Below, in pieces: positions 1 to 7,617 of a stretch of 31,621 bases of DNA (position 1 is the first letter of the stretch; each line of letters begins with the position of its first letter). Under the pieces are notes generated by a model, which had not been told where the DNA came from, made no database searches, and worked only from the letters and a program-made list of their open reading frames with translations. A program made the translations under genes and the position numbers. The stretch is from positions 1 through 31,621 of IMG/VR virus record IMGVR_UViG_3300031111_000031. One strand, written 5' to 3'. This stretch comes from a virus.

Positions 1-132
1 GCCGCTCTTCTGCCGCTGGAGCTCGGCCGCGAGGATGTTAATCCCACCGCCGGGAAACTCCGGATCCGCGCAGAGCAGCGCGAGGCATTCGCAGTCGAGC
101 AGGTGGTTGTCGGTTCGGATCTGCACCATCAT
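1..132 (-). CDS. Partial ORF after terminase, repeats terminase C-terminal motif
   Basis: An open frame starts with ATG at 132-130, overlapping the terminase stop codon (ATGA), and stays open for 44 codons to the window edge, so its 3' end is not seen. Residues 4-23 match the C-terminal nuclease segment of the upstream large terminase: IRTDNHLLDCE here against IRRDNHLLDCE there, both followed by a C-x-DPE motif. No other domain is visible. In lambda-like phages the next gene is usually a gpW-like joining protein or the portal; this N-terminus resembles neither. It may be a recombination scar carrying the tail of a second terminase, or a coupled small protein that reuses the motif. Reading frame is clear; function unknown. 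Confidence 0.55.
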   Translation of the reverse strand, partial: MMVQIRTDNHLLDCECLALLCADPEFPGGGINILAAELQRQKSG

Positions 133-2009
133 TCTATACCCTTGGATATGATCCGGCGGCCTCTGGGACGAGATGGAGATTTCAGATGTTCCATTAGCAT
201 CGAAAAGCTGGGAACCCATTCCGGGTCCACACACGCCGAAGCGTATACCTCGCAGTCCAGAAGATGGTTATCACGACGGATTTGCTTCCATTCTGTCTTA
301 CCTTTATGGGTACGGCGCTTTTCTTCCGAAAGGATCTGTTTCGCGTAGTCCATACCGGCTTCAGAGTGTAGATAAAATCTCTGCGTCTCTGGTTCTTTTT
401 CGTTTTCAGCGTCTGCTTCCTGGCGACCCAGACGCCAGTGGAGAACGTCTTTGAACTGGCTTGTATCGAGCAGACGAAGTTCCAGGCCGCCGGGAATAGG
501 TTTGCTGCTGCGGGGCATTTTATCGATAACAGAGAGCTGAACTTTTTTGATCTGGAAGCGGGATCCACCCTTAATACCATACACGACTTTCCGATTGTTT
601 TTCCGGAGCCATTCATACGCCTCTTCCGTCCGTGACCATTCGTCGGCATCCACGATTCCACCTCCGGTATCCAGGGCAGCTCGCCAGATACCTTTTGTCT
701 TATCCGTTCCCTGTATCTGATATCGCGTGTCAAACACAAGGGCTTCGATGTCGGACCATGAGGCCAGATACCCATATTGTATGAGCCATGATGTTCTATC
801 GGCGGCCCACGCCCGCACGACAAACCAGAATCCATGTTTCTGCATGTCGATTCCGCATGTCAGGGCTATGGCTTCGGGCGGGACTATGCCGGGAGGGATA
901 TCCGTGCGGTGTTCGAGTATACCGCTTTCCTCTTTAGGGTCGATTATTTCTTTCCACTCTTCAGCTTTATGCTGGGTGACGAACATCATGAATTTGGCCA
1001 GGTCATCCTTGCCCTGAAGAAAGTCAGCGGCAACCGCCGACAGGGAGATGAACGGAGAGTACCAGGATGGCAGATGAAATCCGACCGTTTCAGGGCGATA
1101 AACTTCGGTCTCCGATTGCCAGAGACCGTTTCTGACCGCGTAATCACGCATATGGTCGTCCCATAATTCTCCGCATTCCACGCATTCGTAGTTCGCCAGT
1201 CTTCTTCTCTTAATGCGTCTGGGATCCCGTTCGGTCTCAGGCCAGACGATCTGACTGAATTCCATTTTCTGGAGGGCGCCGCAAAAAGGGCATTTCGCGT
1301 AATAATGACGTATCTCGTCCGCTTCGTCGGTCAGGGCTTTGGTTATTGTGCTCGGTTCGCTGGCTGGCGTCGAAAGGTACAAGATTTTTTTCGTATGAGG
1401 ATAGGCGTTCGTCCGGATTTTTCCCAAGGAAATGGGGTCGGCTTCACGCCCGGTGAATTCGGGATATTTATCGGTCTCATCAAAAAAAAGGTATCTGGCA
1501 GATTCCGATGCAAGCTCGGCCGCCGATGTGGCCCATACCGGCATTAGATCCATCCCATTTAAGAAATGAATTCCCTGTACGCTAGTGTCGTCAGACCTGG
1601 GACTCAACAGCCGTGTGATTCTGGGGGTTTCGCGGAACATTGGTATTAACCGCCGTTTTGTAATGCGTTTTGTGGTTTTTTCGTCCGGCATCACATACAT
1701 GCCCGGACCGGGATCCTGATCCACAGAGAAGCAGAGACAGTTGAACGCTATCTGCGTTTTCCCAATTTGAGGCGCGAAACACAAAATGATGGTTCTGATC
1801 CATGGAATGTTCCAACAATCCATCGGCTCTGTCAAATAGGGAGTGGTCTCATTCTGCCATTTCCCGGGTTTCGGGCCGTTCGTGACAACACGATATTTTT
1901 CTGCCCACTGTGAGACCGTCAGGTTTTCTTTTTCCTCAACGACATGACGTTCGGCGGCGGTGAATTGTATGGATCGAGGCGGTGTGATGTTCTGGTTCGA
2001 AATATTCAA
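129..2009 (-). CDS. terL: Phage terminase large subunit, GpA family
   Basis: This is the DNA-packaging motor: an ATPase that pumps DNA into the prohead through the portal, plus a nuclease that cuts genome units. The 626-aa length fits the lambda GpA family. Near residue 35 is the family's N-terminal signature (QWAEKYR, then PGKWQ). Walker A is APQIGKT at 79-85 and Walker B is YLFFDE at 173-178. A four-Cys zinc-binding pair lies at Cys240/243 and Cys276/279. Nuclease-like acidic motifs are TCGIDMQ near 384-390 and DNHLLDCE at 580-587. The start is TTG at 2009-2007; no in-frame ATG lies before the ATPase motifs. It begins 2 bases after the small-subunit gene stops, as expected for one operon. 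Confidence 0.95.
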   Translation of the reverse strand: MNISNQNITPPRSIQFTAAERHVVEEKENLTVSQWAEKYRVVTNGPKPGKWQNETTPYLTEPMDCWNIPWIRTIILCFAPQIGKTQIAFNCLCFSVDQDPGPGMYVMPDEKTTKRITKRRLIPMFRETPRITRLLSPRSDDTSVQGIHFLNGMDLMPVWATSAAELASESARYLFFDETDKYPEFTGREADPISLGKIRTNAYPHTKKILYLSTPASEPSTITKALTDEADEIRHYYAKCPFCGALQKMEFSQIVWPETERDPRRIKRRRLANYECVECGELWDDHMRDYAVRNGLWQSETEVYRPETVGFHLPSWYSPFISLSAVAADFLQGKDDLAKFMMFVTQHKAEEWKEIIDPKEESGILEHRTDIPPGIVPPEAIALTCGIDMQKHGFWFVVRAWAADRTSWLIQYGYLASWSDIEALVFDTRYQIQGTDKTKGIWRAALDTGGGIVDADEWSRTEEAYEWLRKNNRKVVYGIKGGSRFQIKKVQLSVIDKMPRSSKPIPGGLELRLLDTSQFKDVLHWRLGRQEADAENEKEPETQRFYLHSEAGMDYAKQILSEEKRRTHKGKTEWKQIRRDNHLLDCEVYASACVDPEWVPSFSMLMEHLKSPSRPRGRRIISKGIE

Positions 2010-2011
2010 CC

Positions 2012-2767
2012 CTATTCTTCTTCCTTTTCCATTTCGTTATTCCCGATTTTGGAATTCGGGATGATAAAATCTTTTTTTTCAGCGTACCGGGCCAGCCAGG
2101 AGCGAAACTTGACGAGTAGAAATTCTATCAGATCAACAGTCTTGGCGGAATTGCCCTCCACACATTGAATGATTTCGCCGGACGAGGAGCGGGCGAAGTT
2201 TTCCATATCAGACTTTAGAATGGTTATTCTGGCGGCCAAATCCTGTTCATATTGCACGTATTCCACATAGAGGCCGCGCGCTATTTTCGTTTTGAGAGTC
2301 CAATGCTCGGCCTGCGCCATAGCTCTCTGGGTTTCGGCGATTAGCCTGTCCCGCTGCAACTCTTCCAGATGATCATCTTCGGAAGAGGATAGTTTGGACA
2401 GCGGATGTTTTATGTAGCTCTCTACGGCCGATTCCAGGATAGTGCCATCGGATTCGATTTTCAAAAGCCCTTTTTTACAATCTTTATATAGTTTGCTTCG
2501 ATGTATTTTTAGACCCCTACCCTGAAGATGACGTAACACTTCCATGCGATTTTGGAACAAAGGCTCTTTTGCTATGGTGGCTGCTGCCAGCATTTTCGAT
2601 GCCCGGTCAAGGGCAAGCAGATTTGCCGGGGTGGGATCAGTAATTACTGCGCGCCTGGCGGCCTCTTTCGCGGCTAATAGGGTTCCAAGGTCTGCTCCCT
2701 CGGATTCTTTAATCAGTTTCTGGAGTTCTTTATCGCCCATACTTTTCCATCCACTCTTTCGGGACAT
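2012..2767 (-). CDS. Putative terminase small subunit
   Basis: A 251-aa protein encoded directly upstream of the large terminase with a 2-base gap, the usual place for the DNA-recognition subunit of the packaging enzyme. Residues about 75-120 look like a winged or simple helix-turn-helix that reads a target (ending in LKIESDGTILESAVESYI, like Nu1/excisionase-type folds). Residues 130-230 are charged and probably helical, suited to oligomerisation. The C-terminus ends in a short acidic tail (EMEKEEE). Start ATG is at 2767-2765. Function rests mainly on position and the HTH-like part; sequence alone does not name a family firmly. An alternative is a phage DNA-binding protein of another role, but the tight coupling favours terminase. 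Confidence 0.7.
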   Translation of the reverse strand: MSRKSGWKSMGDKELQKLIKESEGADLGTLLAAKEAARRAVITDPTPANLLALDRASKMLAAATIAKEPLFQNRMEVLRHLQGRGLKIHRSKLYKDCKKGLLKIESDGTILESAVESYIKHPLSKLSSSEDDHLEELQRDRLIAETQRAMAQAEHWTLKTKIARGLYVEYVQYEQDLAARITILKSDMENFARSSSGEIIQCVEGNSAKTVDLIEFLLVKFRSWLARYAEKKDFIIPNSKIGNNEMEKEEE

Positions 2768-2825
2768 TGGTCAATAGATAATCAGCAAAGAGATCATAAA
2801 AAAATTTTTCTATTTCTTTTTTCAT
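2730..2825 (-). CDS. Possible 31-aa coupled ORF
   Basis: A short frame begins with ATG at 2825-2823, overlapping the stop of the zinc-ribbon/HTH gene in an ATGA junction. It runs 31 codons (start MKKEIEKFFYDLFADYLL) to TAA at 2732-2730. It fills the only gap between that gene and the terminase small subunit, whose start it overlaps by 38 bases. Composition is plausible for a small amphipathic helix. It may be a genuine small protein or just a translational bridge that delivers ribosomes to the terminase genes. No family recognised. Confidence 0.3.
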   Translation of the reverse strand: MKKEIEKFFYDLFADYLLTNVPKEWMEKYGR

Positions 2826-3238
2826 GATCTGTCCTTCAAAATTTCAAACGCTTTGAATTTTCGCCGCCAGATACTGACCGTTGCCTCACTGCACTTGATT
2901 TTCTCGGCGATTTCCTTGGTCGGGCGATTCATCGATATAAAAAGACCGAGGATGATTATTACCTTGGCTTCCAGATGACATCCCGATAGAAACGTGCCGG
3001 TCATCGACGTAAATGTGCTACCACACGATGGGCATATTACACGTCGACCATTCAGCAGACGCTGAACATGTTTTTGCGGAGCTTCTATATTACAATATGG
3101 ACAGTGCAGCCCCGATGGATGCAGCTGTGATACTATCCATTCCCGACAAATGCTTTCATCTAAAAAATCAGGCCCAAACGTATGTAGGATATCAAGCGGG
3201 GAAAAATTGTTGATATTTATTTTAGTAAGTTTTTCCAT
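2822..3238 (-). CDS. Zinc-ribbon plus helix-turn-helix DNA-binding protein
   Basis: A 138-aa protein. A CPYC...CPSCG zinc ribbon lies at about residues 46-72, and a C-terminal helix-turn-helix at about 104-127 (PTKEIAEKIKCSEATVSIW). This pairing resembles the N-terminal half of IS1595-type transposases and related phage regulators, but the catalytic domain is absent, so transposase activity is not implied. It is probably a DNA-binding regulator, perhaps of the late genes, since it sits between primase and terminase. The start ATG at 3238-3236 has a good GAGGAG ribosome site, and its 5' end overlaps the primase 3' end by 22 bases. Its stop forms an ATGA overlap with a 31-codon ORF. Confidence 0.75.
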   Translation of the reverse strand: MEKLTKININNFSPLDILHTFGPDFLDESICREWIVSQLHPSGLHCPYCNIEAPQKHVQRLLNGRRVICPSCGSTFTSMTGTFLSGCHLEAKVIIILGLFISMNRPTKEIAEKIKCSEATVSIWRRKFKAFEILKDRS

Positions 3239-4545
3239 ATTATCTTCTCCTCGGGATGTGCCAGGATATAGTCGGTGACCGCCGGGACCTGGAACACCAG
3301 GTGCGCGATCCGCCCACCGACATATTTCCCGTTCCGAACCAGCGCCAACCGGTTCGGTGTGTTGATTATGGTAACGCCGGGATTGTTTTTCAGAAGCTCG
3401 GCCAGTTCGATAACCGCCGGATCGAGTGAGCCTGTAACTGCGTTTTCCGGAGCGGTTTGTTCGACGGAGATCTCCCGCGGCCGGGATTCGCTCTTTTTAT
3501 CCGGCGGACGCTCCACATCATATGTCAGTCCCGGCGGTAGCCCCGCTTTTATCCACTTGTCAAGGTCTATCCCCAACTCGTAGGCTTCTCCGGGATCCTT
3601 CCCGTCCGGGACCGGCCATCGATCATGGTTGTCGAAGTGTTTTTGCCACCATTCTTGAGCATCAACACCAGCCTTATCAAAGTCGAGCGCGTTGAGGATC
3701 TGCACTGATTGACTGAGTCGGGCATACGTCGCGGCATCCGGTTTCCCGTGCGATGTCCCGACAGCTACGGCGCCGGCGAGAGCGTTGCTGCCGGCCACCG
3801 CGATCGCATCAAGTTCAGACTCGACGATGACGACCGCCCGGCGGCCGGGCTCGATGTGCATGGTGTGCGCCGAGGAGCCGGGGATTACATAATATCGGGG
3901 CTCTCCCTCTGGCCGACGGATACGGATTCGACAGACAACGCCGTCAATAAAGGCCGGGATGATCAGGCCCTGGGGGATCCATAACGCGCGGGGACGGCCG
4001 TTTTCTTTTCTTATTTCCGGAAGGCCCCAGGCGCTACGGGCGCGGTAGAGATCCCTGCCTTTTTCTCCGGGGTTCCATCCGAGACGATATTTCTGAACAG
4101 CATTCAAGTCGATTCCCCGACCGGCGAGCCAGGCGAGGGCTTCAAGGTTTGATAAGAGGTGTTCATGAGCCCAGGCGACAAGTTTCTCGGCGTTTGCTTT
4201 CCAGGGATCTTCCGGGAGCTGGTGCTCGGCGGGTGTAAATGTCGGGGCGGCCGCCCTGGGTTGTTTTGGCCCCATGTGCGACGGACGATCGCCGGCGGGC
4301 AGGTGAAGATAATCACAGGCTGCCTGAAAGCTCATTCCTTCAAAGTCCCGCAGAAACTGGATCGCATCACCCTTTTTATCGCATCCACGGCACCAGTACG
4401 ATCCCTGCCCCTGGTTCTGGTCCGGCCAAACGTGAAAGCGGTCACTGCCGCCGCAGCCGGGGCAGGGCCCTTGCCATTCACCGCCCCGTGTATTCGAGAC
4501 CTTCCGGAGCTTCACTTTTTTCTGTGCCAGATCAAAAACGTTCAT
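3217..4545 (-). CDS. Phage primase with CHC2-like zinc finger and TOPRIM domain
   Basis: A 442-aa DNA primase that makes RNA primers for phage replication. The N-terminal zinc-binding domain has Cys28, Cys31, Cys52 and Cys55 (CPGC...CRGC), as in DnaG/P4-type primases. A TOPRIM fold follows: the glutamate motif VIVESELDA is at about 239-247 and the DxD motif ALDFDKAG at about 286-293. The last 80 residues are a separate small domain of unknown role. There is no helicase domain; helicase activity is in the separate SF3 protein across the 467-base non-coding block. Start ATG at 4545-4543 lies about 9 bases after GAGG. Together the two genes look like a split version of the P4 alpha primase-helicase. 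Confidence 0.9.
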   Translation of the reverse strand: MNVFDLAQKKVKLRKVSNTRGGEWQGPCPGCGGSDRFHVWPDQNQGQGSYWCRGCDKKGDAIQFLRDFEGMSFQAACDYLHLPAGDRPSHMGPKQPRAAAPTFTPAEHQLPEDPWKANAEKLVAWAHEHLLSNLEALAWLAGRGIDLNAVQKYRLGWNPGEKGRDLYRARSAWGLPEIRKENGRPRALWIPQGLIIPAFIDGVVCRIRIRRPEGEPRYYVIPGSSAHTMHIEPGRRAVVIVESELDAIAVAGSNALAGAVAVGTSHGKPDAATYARLSQSVQILNALDFDKAGVDAQEWWQKHFDNHDRWPVPDGKDPGEAYELGIDLDKWIKAGLPPGLTYDVERPPDKKSESRPREISVEQTAPENAVTGSLDPAVIELAELLKNNPGVTIINTPNRLALVRNGKYVGGRIAHLVFQVPAVTDYILAHPEEKIIWKNLLK

Positions 4546-4702
4546 TATTTATTAGCCTCTTTTTTATTCAAAGACCCTTGTAGACTCTTTTTTAAACCCT
4601 CCAGATATTGGGTTAATTTTCTTTTTCTTTTTTCTTTTTTTTATTTATTTAATATCATTACATTTATTTAATTTTATAGTATTAATAATACCTCTCCATA
4701 AT

Positions 4703-4947
4703 GACCCTTATAGATACTTGGATAGTTGCGTATATATTTATACGCATGGACTTTTTATAAACTCGCAATGGTAAAAAAGGTGCAAAAAGGGTCTAACCCT
4801 CCCTTGACCACAAAAATCAACCCAGGTATCGACAGCTATCCGCGAACAATTCTGGCGTGTTACAGTTACCACGCGCGCGAAGCTGCCAGCATAAAGGGTC
4901 ACCATTTTGCGACGCACTTGGGGCCCTTTGTCGATAGTTGGATACTT
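4703..4947. repeat. Pair of about 25-bp imperfect direct repeats
   Basis: Two copies lie at 4703-4727 and 4922-4947. Each starts with a GACCCTT-like word and ends with a GATANTTGGATANTT core: GATACTTGGATAGTT in the first and GATAGTTGGATACTT in the second, which differ at only two swapped bases. Each core is itself two tandem GATANTT units. A weaker related sequence in opposite orientation is at 4824-4839. They border the origin-like block and are good candidates for initiator or repressor binding. Confidence 0.7.
4728..4745. repeat. 18-bp palindrome in origin-like block
   Basis: GCGTATATATTTATACGC is an inverted repeat with 7-base arms (GCGTATA / TATACGC) around 4 bases. It starts one base after the first GATANTT repeat. 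Symmetry and AT content suit a protein-binding site or cruciform within the origin or the primase promoter. Confidence 0.6.
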
Positions 4948-5012
4948 TTTTATGGTTTTTCTCTTTAATGTATTTTTATTATGCATAGTCATACTTTCCC
5001 TTGATAAGTCTC

Positions 5013-6647
5013 TCAACCGGCCCCGTTATCCAGTTCAATTCCGATATAATACACACACCCGCCGGTGCGGGTCTTCTCATACTTCTGGCTGAGCTGCTTT
5101 CCGAACCAGGTTCCGGAGGGATGCTTCTCTCCTATGTTTTCGTGATACCAGGCAGTAAAGCGGTTATACAGCGTCGACGATTTACCCTTCGCGCCCGGCT
5201 CGCGGATGCAGCATGAATCGATAAAGTCTGCCAGGAGATCCTCGTTGCGGCGGTACTGCTCGGTCGCGTCGGTCACCTTGCGTGGCGGATTCAGCCCATG
5301 CCTCTGCCACCCCAGACACCCGCGGACCAGCCAGGCGAGGATCCCGGGCGCTTCTTTTAATACCTGCCGGTCGAGATCGATGATCGCCCGGCGCTCGGAT
5401 TCGTCCCGGGGATCCCGGTTCACAAACGACAGTGTAAACGGTATAAGGTGCAGCCGCTCCCAGAATGCCTTGTCATTCGGCGGGGCCTGCGGCTGGGAAT
5501 TCGTCATAAGGAATAATTTATGGGTCGGTGGAAAATGTGATGGATATTTATCGTGAGGGTTCCGCCCGACGAGCTCGTCCTTGCCGGTGAGCCATTTAAC
5601 CTTCGAGGCGGAAAACTTCTGTCCCTCGTCGGTCTCACTGGCGAAGGCAAAGCGAAGACCTTTGAGGCTCATAATGTCAGGAGAGGGGCCCGAGGAGGAC
5701 TTCGCGTATCTCGACGACAGGAGCATTTCCGACGGAATAGATCCTGCGAGGGAACCCATTACATAACTGACGGTTTCAACAATCAGGGATCTGCCGTTCC
5801 ACCCCCCCTTTCCGTAGAGGACCGGGAAGACCTTTTCGTGCACCAGGCCGGTAATGGCGTATCCGAACAATCGCTGGACATAGTCCACCACGTCCTGGTC
5901 TCCGCTGAATATCTCCAGGATCTTCTCCTGCCAGAGCGGAGCAGGGGCATTGATGCCACGGAAATCAACCGGACTGGCCAGAGATAGAAAATCGCTGGGG
6001 CGGCCGTCGAGTAGTTTGCCGCGCTCAAGATCCACAACGCCGTTCCCGCACGGGAAAAGCATGGGTTTTTGATCAAACTCGTCGCCCGTGATAGCCAGGG
6101 GATCCTCGATGGTATGTGAAAACGTCAGACAGGTGTTTCGTCGGCGGTCGTCGCGGAGTTTGCTGGCACGGTTCAGGAGATCCCGCTGTTTCTTCTGCAT
6201 CTTTTTGATCTTCGCCTGGTTCTCTTCGCCGTCATCACCCACAAGCCCGGCGATCCGGCCCGAGACTGCCTTATATTCATCGAGGTATTGTTGGACAACC
6301 ATCTCTACGGCTGCCAAGGCACGGCCCATGACATCACGCTTCCAGTGATGGCCGGTCCACTCGAACCATTCCTGGGTATTCTTACAATAAAGGAACCGGT
6401 CACGGAATAGAGTCGCGTACATCGTACCGTCGCCCAGGGCATTCGCGAACAGGCAGTCGTCGATAAACTGACTTGTTATCGCAGGAGCTTCTTCCGCCGG
6501 CGACTTCATCTCCGCCTCTTTATCAAGACGATCCTGCACCTTCCGCCTGATCTCGTCGTCTTCGCTCGAATCCGGCGCGATCTCATCAGCAACATGGGCA
6601 ACGCTGTCTTGAACATCTTTTCTGGTTTCTTCAATCTCATTCGTCAT
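5013..6647 (-). CDS. Superfamily 3 replicative helicase, P4/D5 type, with variant Walker A
   Basis: A 544-aa replication protein. The N-terminal 270 residues resemble the D5 N-terminal region (FLYCKNTQEWFEWTGHHW near 85-102) with a coiled stretch at 140-170. The C-terminal half is an SF3 AAA+ helicase: Walker A at 279-287, Walker B-like RFAFASETDE at 332-341, motif C LFLMTNSQP at 378-386 and arginine finger WERL at 396-399. Walker A reads GKGGWNGRS, so the usual catalytic Lys is Arg286. The codon AGA is clear in the sequence. It has no primase active site, which is supplied by the separate downstream primase. Start ATG 6647-6645 lacks a strong ribosome site close by. It should load at the adjacent origin-like block and unwind phage DNA. 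Confidence 0.9.
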   Translation of the reverse strand: MTNEIEETRKDVQDSVAHVADEIAPDSSEDDEIRRKVQDRLDKEAEMKSPAEEAPAITSQFIDDCLFANALGDGTMYATLFRDRFLYCKNTQEWFEWTGHHWKRDVMGRALAAVEMVVQQYLDEYKAVSGRIAGLVGDDGEENQAKIKKMQKKQRDLLNRASKLRDDRRRNTCLTFSHTIEDPLAITGDEFDQKPMLFPCGNGVVDLERGKLLDGRPSDFLSLASPVDFRGINAPAPLWQEKILEIFSGDQDVVDYVQRLFGYAITGLVHEKVFPVLYGKGGWNGRSLIVETVSYVMGSLAGSIPSEMLLSSRYAKSSSGPSPDIMSLKGLRFAFASETDEGQKFSASKVKWLTGKDELVGRNPHDKYPSHFPPTHKLFLMTNSQPQAPPNDKAFWERLHLIPFTLSFVNRDPRDESERRAIIDLDRQVLKEAPGILAWLVRGCLGWQRHGLNPPRKVTDATEQYRRNEDLLADFIDSCCIREPGAKGKSSTLYNRFTAWYHENIGEKHPSGTWFGKQLSQKYEKTRTGGCVYYIGIELDNGAG

Positions 6648-6678
6648 CTTTTAGTGTCATCCCAAAAAAACAATATTC

Positions 6679-6894
6679 TTAAGAGGTTCCGTTTTTCTCA
6701 ACTCCTTTTCTTTTAAAAAGTAGAGAGATCCCGAGCTGACCGTAACCGCATAAGAACCAAGGCTCCCAAAGGACCCATAACCGTCGGTGAGAGCTATTGA
6801 TACCTGTATTGAATTCTGTGTTGGGGTACGGGGTAGGAATAGAGAAAAACACCGATGTTGTTTTTCTTGTTGAATTCATTACAGGTAGCACCAT
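6679..6894 (-). CDS. Doubtful 71-aa ORF
   Basis: This frame opens with ATG at 6894-6892, one base after the stop of the upstream gene, and ends 31 bases before the helicase start. The predicted protein is rich in Ser, Pro and Trp and has no recognisable domain. It overlaps a nested inverted repeat (6801-6887) that could explain the sequence without coding. The 248 bases between the flanking genes otherwise hold nothing convincing, so either this is a small orphan protein or the stretch is regulatory. Confidence 0.25.
   Translation of the reverse strand: MVLPVMNSTRKTTSVFFSIPTPYPNTEFNTGINSSHRRLWVLWEPWFLCGYGQLGISLLFKRKGVEKNGTS
6801..6887. repeat. Nested inverted repeats
   Basis: Outer arms of 16 bp at 6801-6816 and 6872-6887 are inverted copies with one mismatch (TACCTGTATTGAATTC and GAATTCATTACAGGTA). 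Inside them 9-bp arms AGAAAAACA (6843-6851) and TGTTTTTCT (6859-6867) form a second perfect hairpin with a 7-base loop. The element lies just upstream of the helicase gene on the minus strand. It could be an RNA structure in the leader, an operator pair or a weak terminator. Confidence 0.7.
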
Positions 6895-6895
6895 G

Positions 6896-7336
6896 TCATA
6901 CTCCGGTTGAGTTAGATTGTTGTGAATTAGTTATCGGTTGATTTTCTTCCGCCTGCAGGCGATCAAGAGCGGCCGCGATCAATGCTCCAGCCCGGACGAG
7001 ATCCTGTTTTGGATCTTTGGGTTTCCACCAACCATCCCACCCGAGTGGCCAGAGGCGATGAATAATGTCGAAACCCATACCGACATCGGGACTTGTTGAG
7101 TGTATCATGCTCAGGGCATAGCAGACACCGGCGCAGGCCAACTCTTCTGCGGTACACTGTTCATCATGCTTGACATCAAAACCCTCCTCGTCAATCTGGC
7201 GGCGGCGTTCATGGGCGATCAGGCCAGCGCCACCGGCGAGCCGGCTAGCCAATAAAGCGTTCTCGGCTCTTAGCCTATCCAGTTCCGCATACAAAGGAGG
7301 CTGGGGTTGTTTGTTTATATCTGTATTAAGTGACAT
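6896..7336 (-). CDS. Conserved phage protein of the ERRRQIDEEG type
   Basis: A 146-aa cytoplasmic protein. The block HERRRQIDEEGFDVKHDEQ near residues 41-59, followed by a WPLGWDGWWKPKD segment and VRAGALIAAALDRL, is a pattern seen in many small early phage proteins of unknown biochemistry. Residues 16-30 form a short leucine-rich helix. I chose ATG at 7336-7334 because it has an AGAGGT ribosome site; a frame extension upstream would overlap the previous gene. It is part of the leftward early operon. Function unknown. Confidence 0.75.
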   Translation of the reverse strand: MSLNTDINKQPQPPLYAELDRLRAENALLASRLAGGAGLIAHERRRQIDEEGFDVKHDEQCTAEELACAGVCYALSMIHSTSPDVGMGFDIIHRLWPLGWDGWWKPKDPKQDLVRAGALIAAALDRLQAEENQPITNSQQSNSTGV

Positions 7337-7344
7337 AGTAACCT

Positions 7345-7578
7345 CTATTCCGGTATCCGTTTGAGTCTCTGTAGGTTTTTGATGACGGCTTCTTCGTGGT
7401 TCGGATCGCACGCCATACTGATTTCACTGACTGGCACGGCAAATCGCGGCGAGCGTTCTTCTTCGATAACAAAGCGCAGGGTGCTGAACATCCTTCCGCG
7501 GATCCTCACCGGCTTGCCGGGCAAAACCTTCATTCGATGTCTCGGTTTAGTCGCCGAGCCGTTGTCTTTTGCTTCCAT
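7345..7578 (-). CDS. Small phage protein of unknown function
   Basis: A 77-aa protein with a basic N-terminal part and a predicted beta-rich centre (MKVLPGKPVRIRGRMFSTLR). No domain is recognised. Upstream in-frame starts exist at 7590 (ATG) and 7596 (TTG), but ATG at 7578-7576 has a strong GGAGG five bases before it, so I prefer it. It ends 8 bases before the next gene's start, consistent with an operon. Confidence 0.6.
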   Translation of the reverse strand: MEAKDNGSATKPRHRMKVLPGKPVRIRGRMFSTLRFVIEEERSPRFAVPVSEISMACDPNHEEAVIKNLQRLKRIPE

Positions 7579-7617
7579 TTCTGCCTCCATATCCAAAAAA
7601 GCTGTTGCTCATTATCT

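Larger units (their letters stand above)
4546..5012. other. Candidate replication origin between helicase and primase genes
   Basis: 467 bases with no convincing gene. Three origin-like elements are seen. First, 4611-4700 is almost pure A+T with long T runs, like a DNA-unwinding element. Second, the word AAGGGTC (or its complement) recurs at 4573-4579, 4703-4709, 4787-4793 and 4894-4900, with a variant GGGCC at 4921-4926. Third, two long direct repeats and a palindrome occur, listed separately. P4-type replicons carry iterons bound by the primase-helicase next to such genes, so an origin is a reasonable inference. The upstream promoter of the primase probably also lies here. A 92-codon frame (4738-5016, minus, TTG start) crosses the block but has unconvincing composition. 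Confidence 0.5.

Noticed and set aside
194-835. 213-codon minus-strand ORF within terminase
   Set aside because: Alternate frame of the terminase gene; low-complexity and no family pattern.
2822-3238. Insertion sequence transposase
   Set aside because: The zinc ribbon and HTH resemble a transposase N-terminus, but there is no catalytic domain, inverted repeat or target duplication.
4546-5012. CRISPR array
   Set aside because: Repeats are imperfect, few and unevenly spaced, with no uniform spacers or cas genes.
4738-5016. 92-codon ORF in the origin-like block, TTG start overlapping the helicase stop
   Set aside because: Poor composition and it overlaps repeats and the palindrome; coupling by a TTGA junction is the only support, so not listed as a gene.
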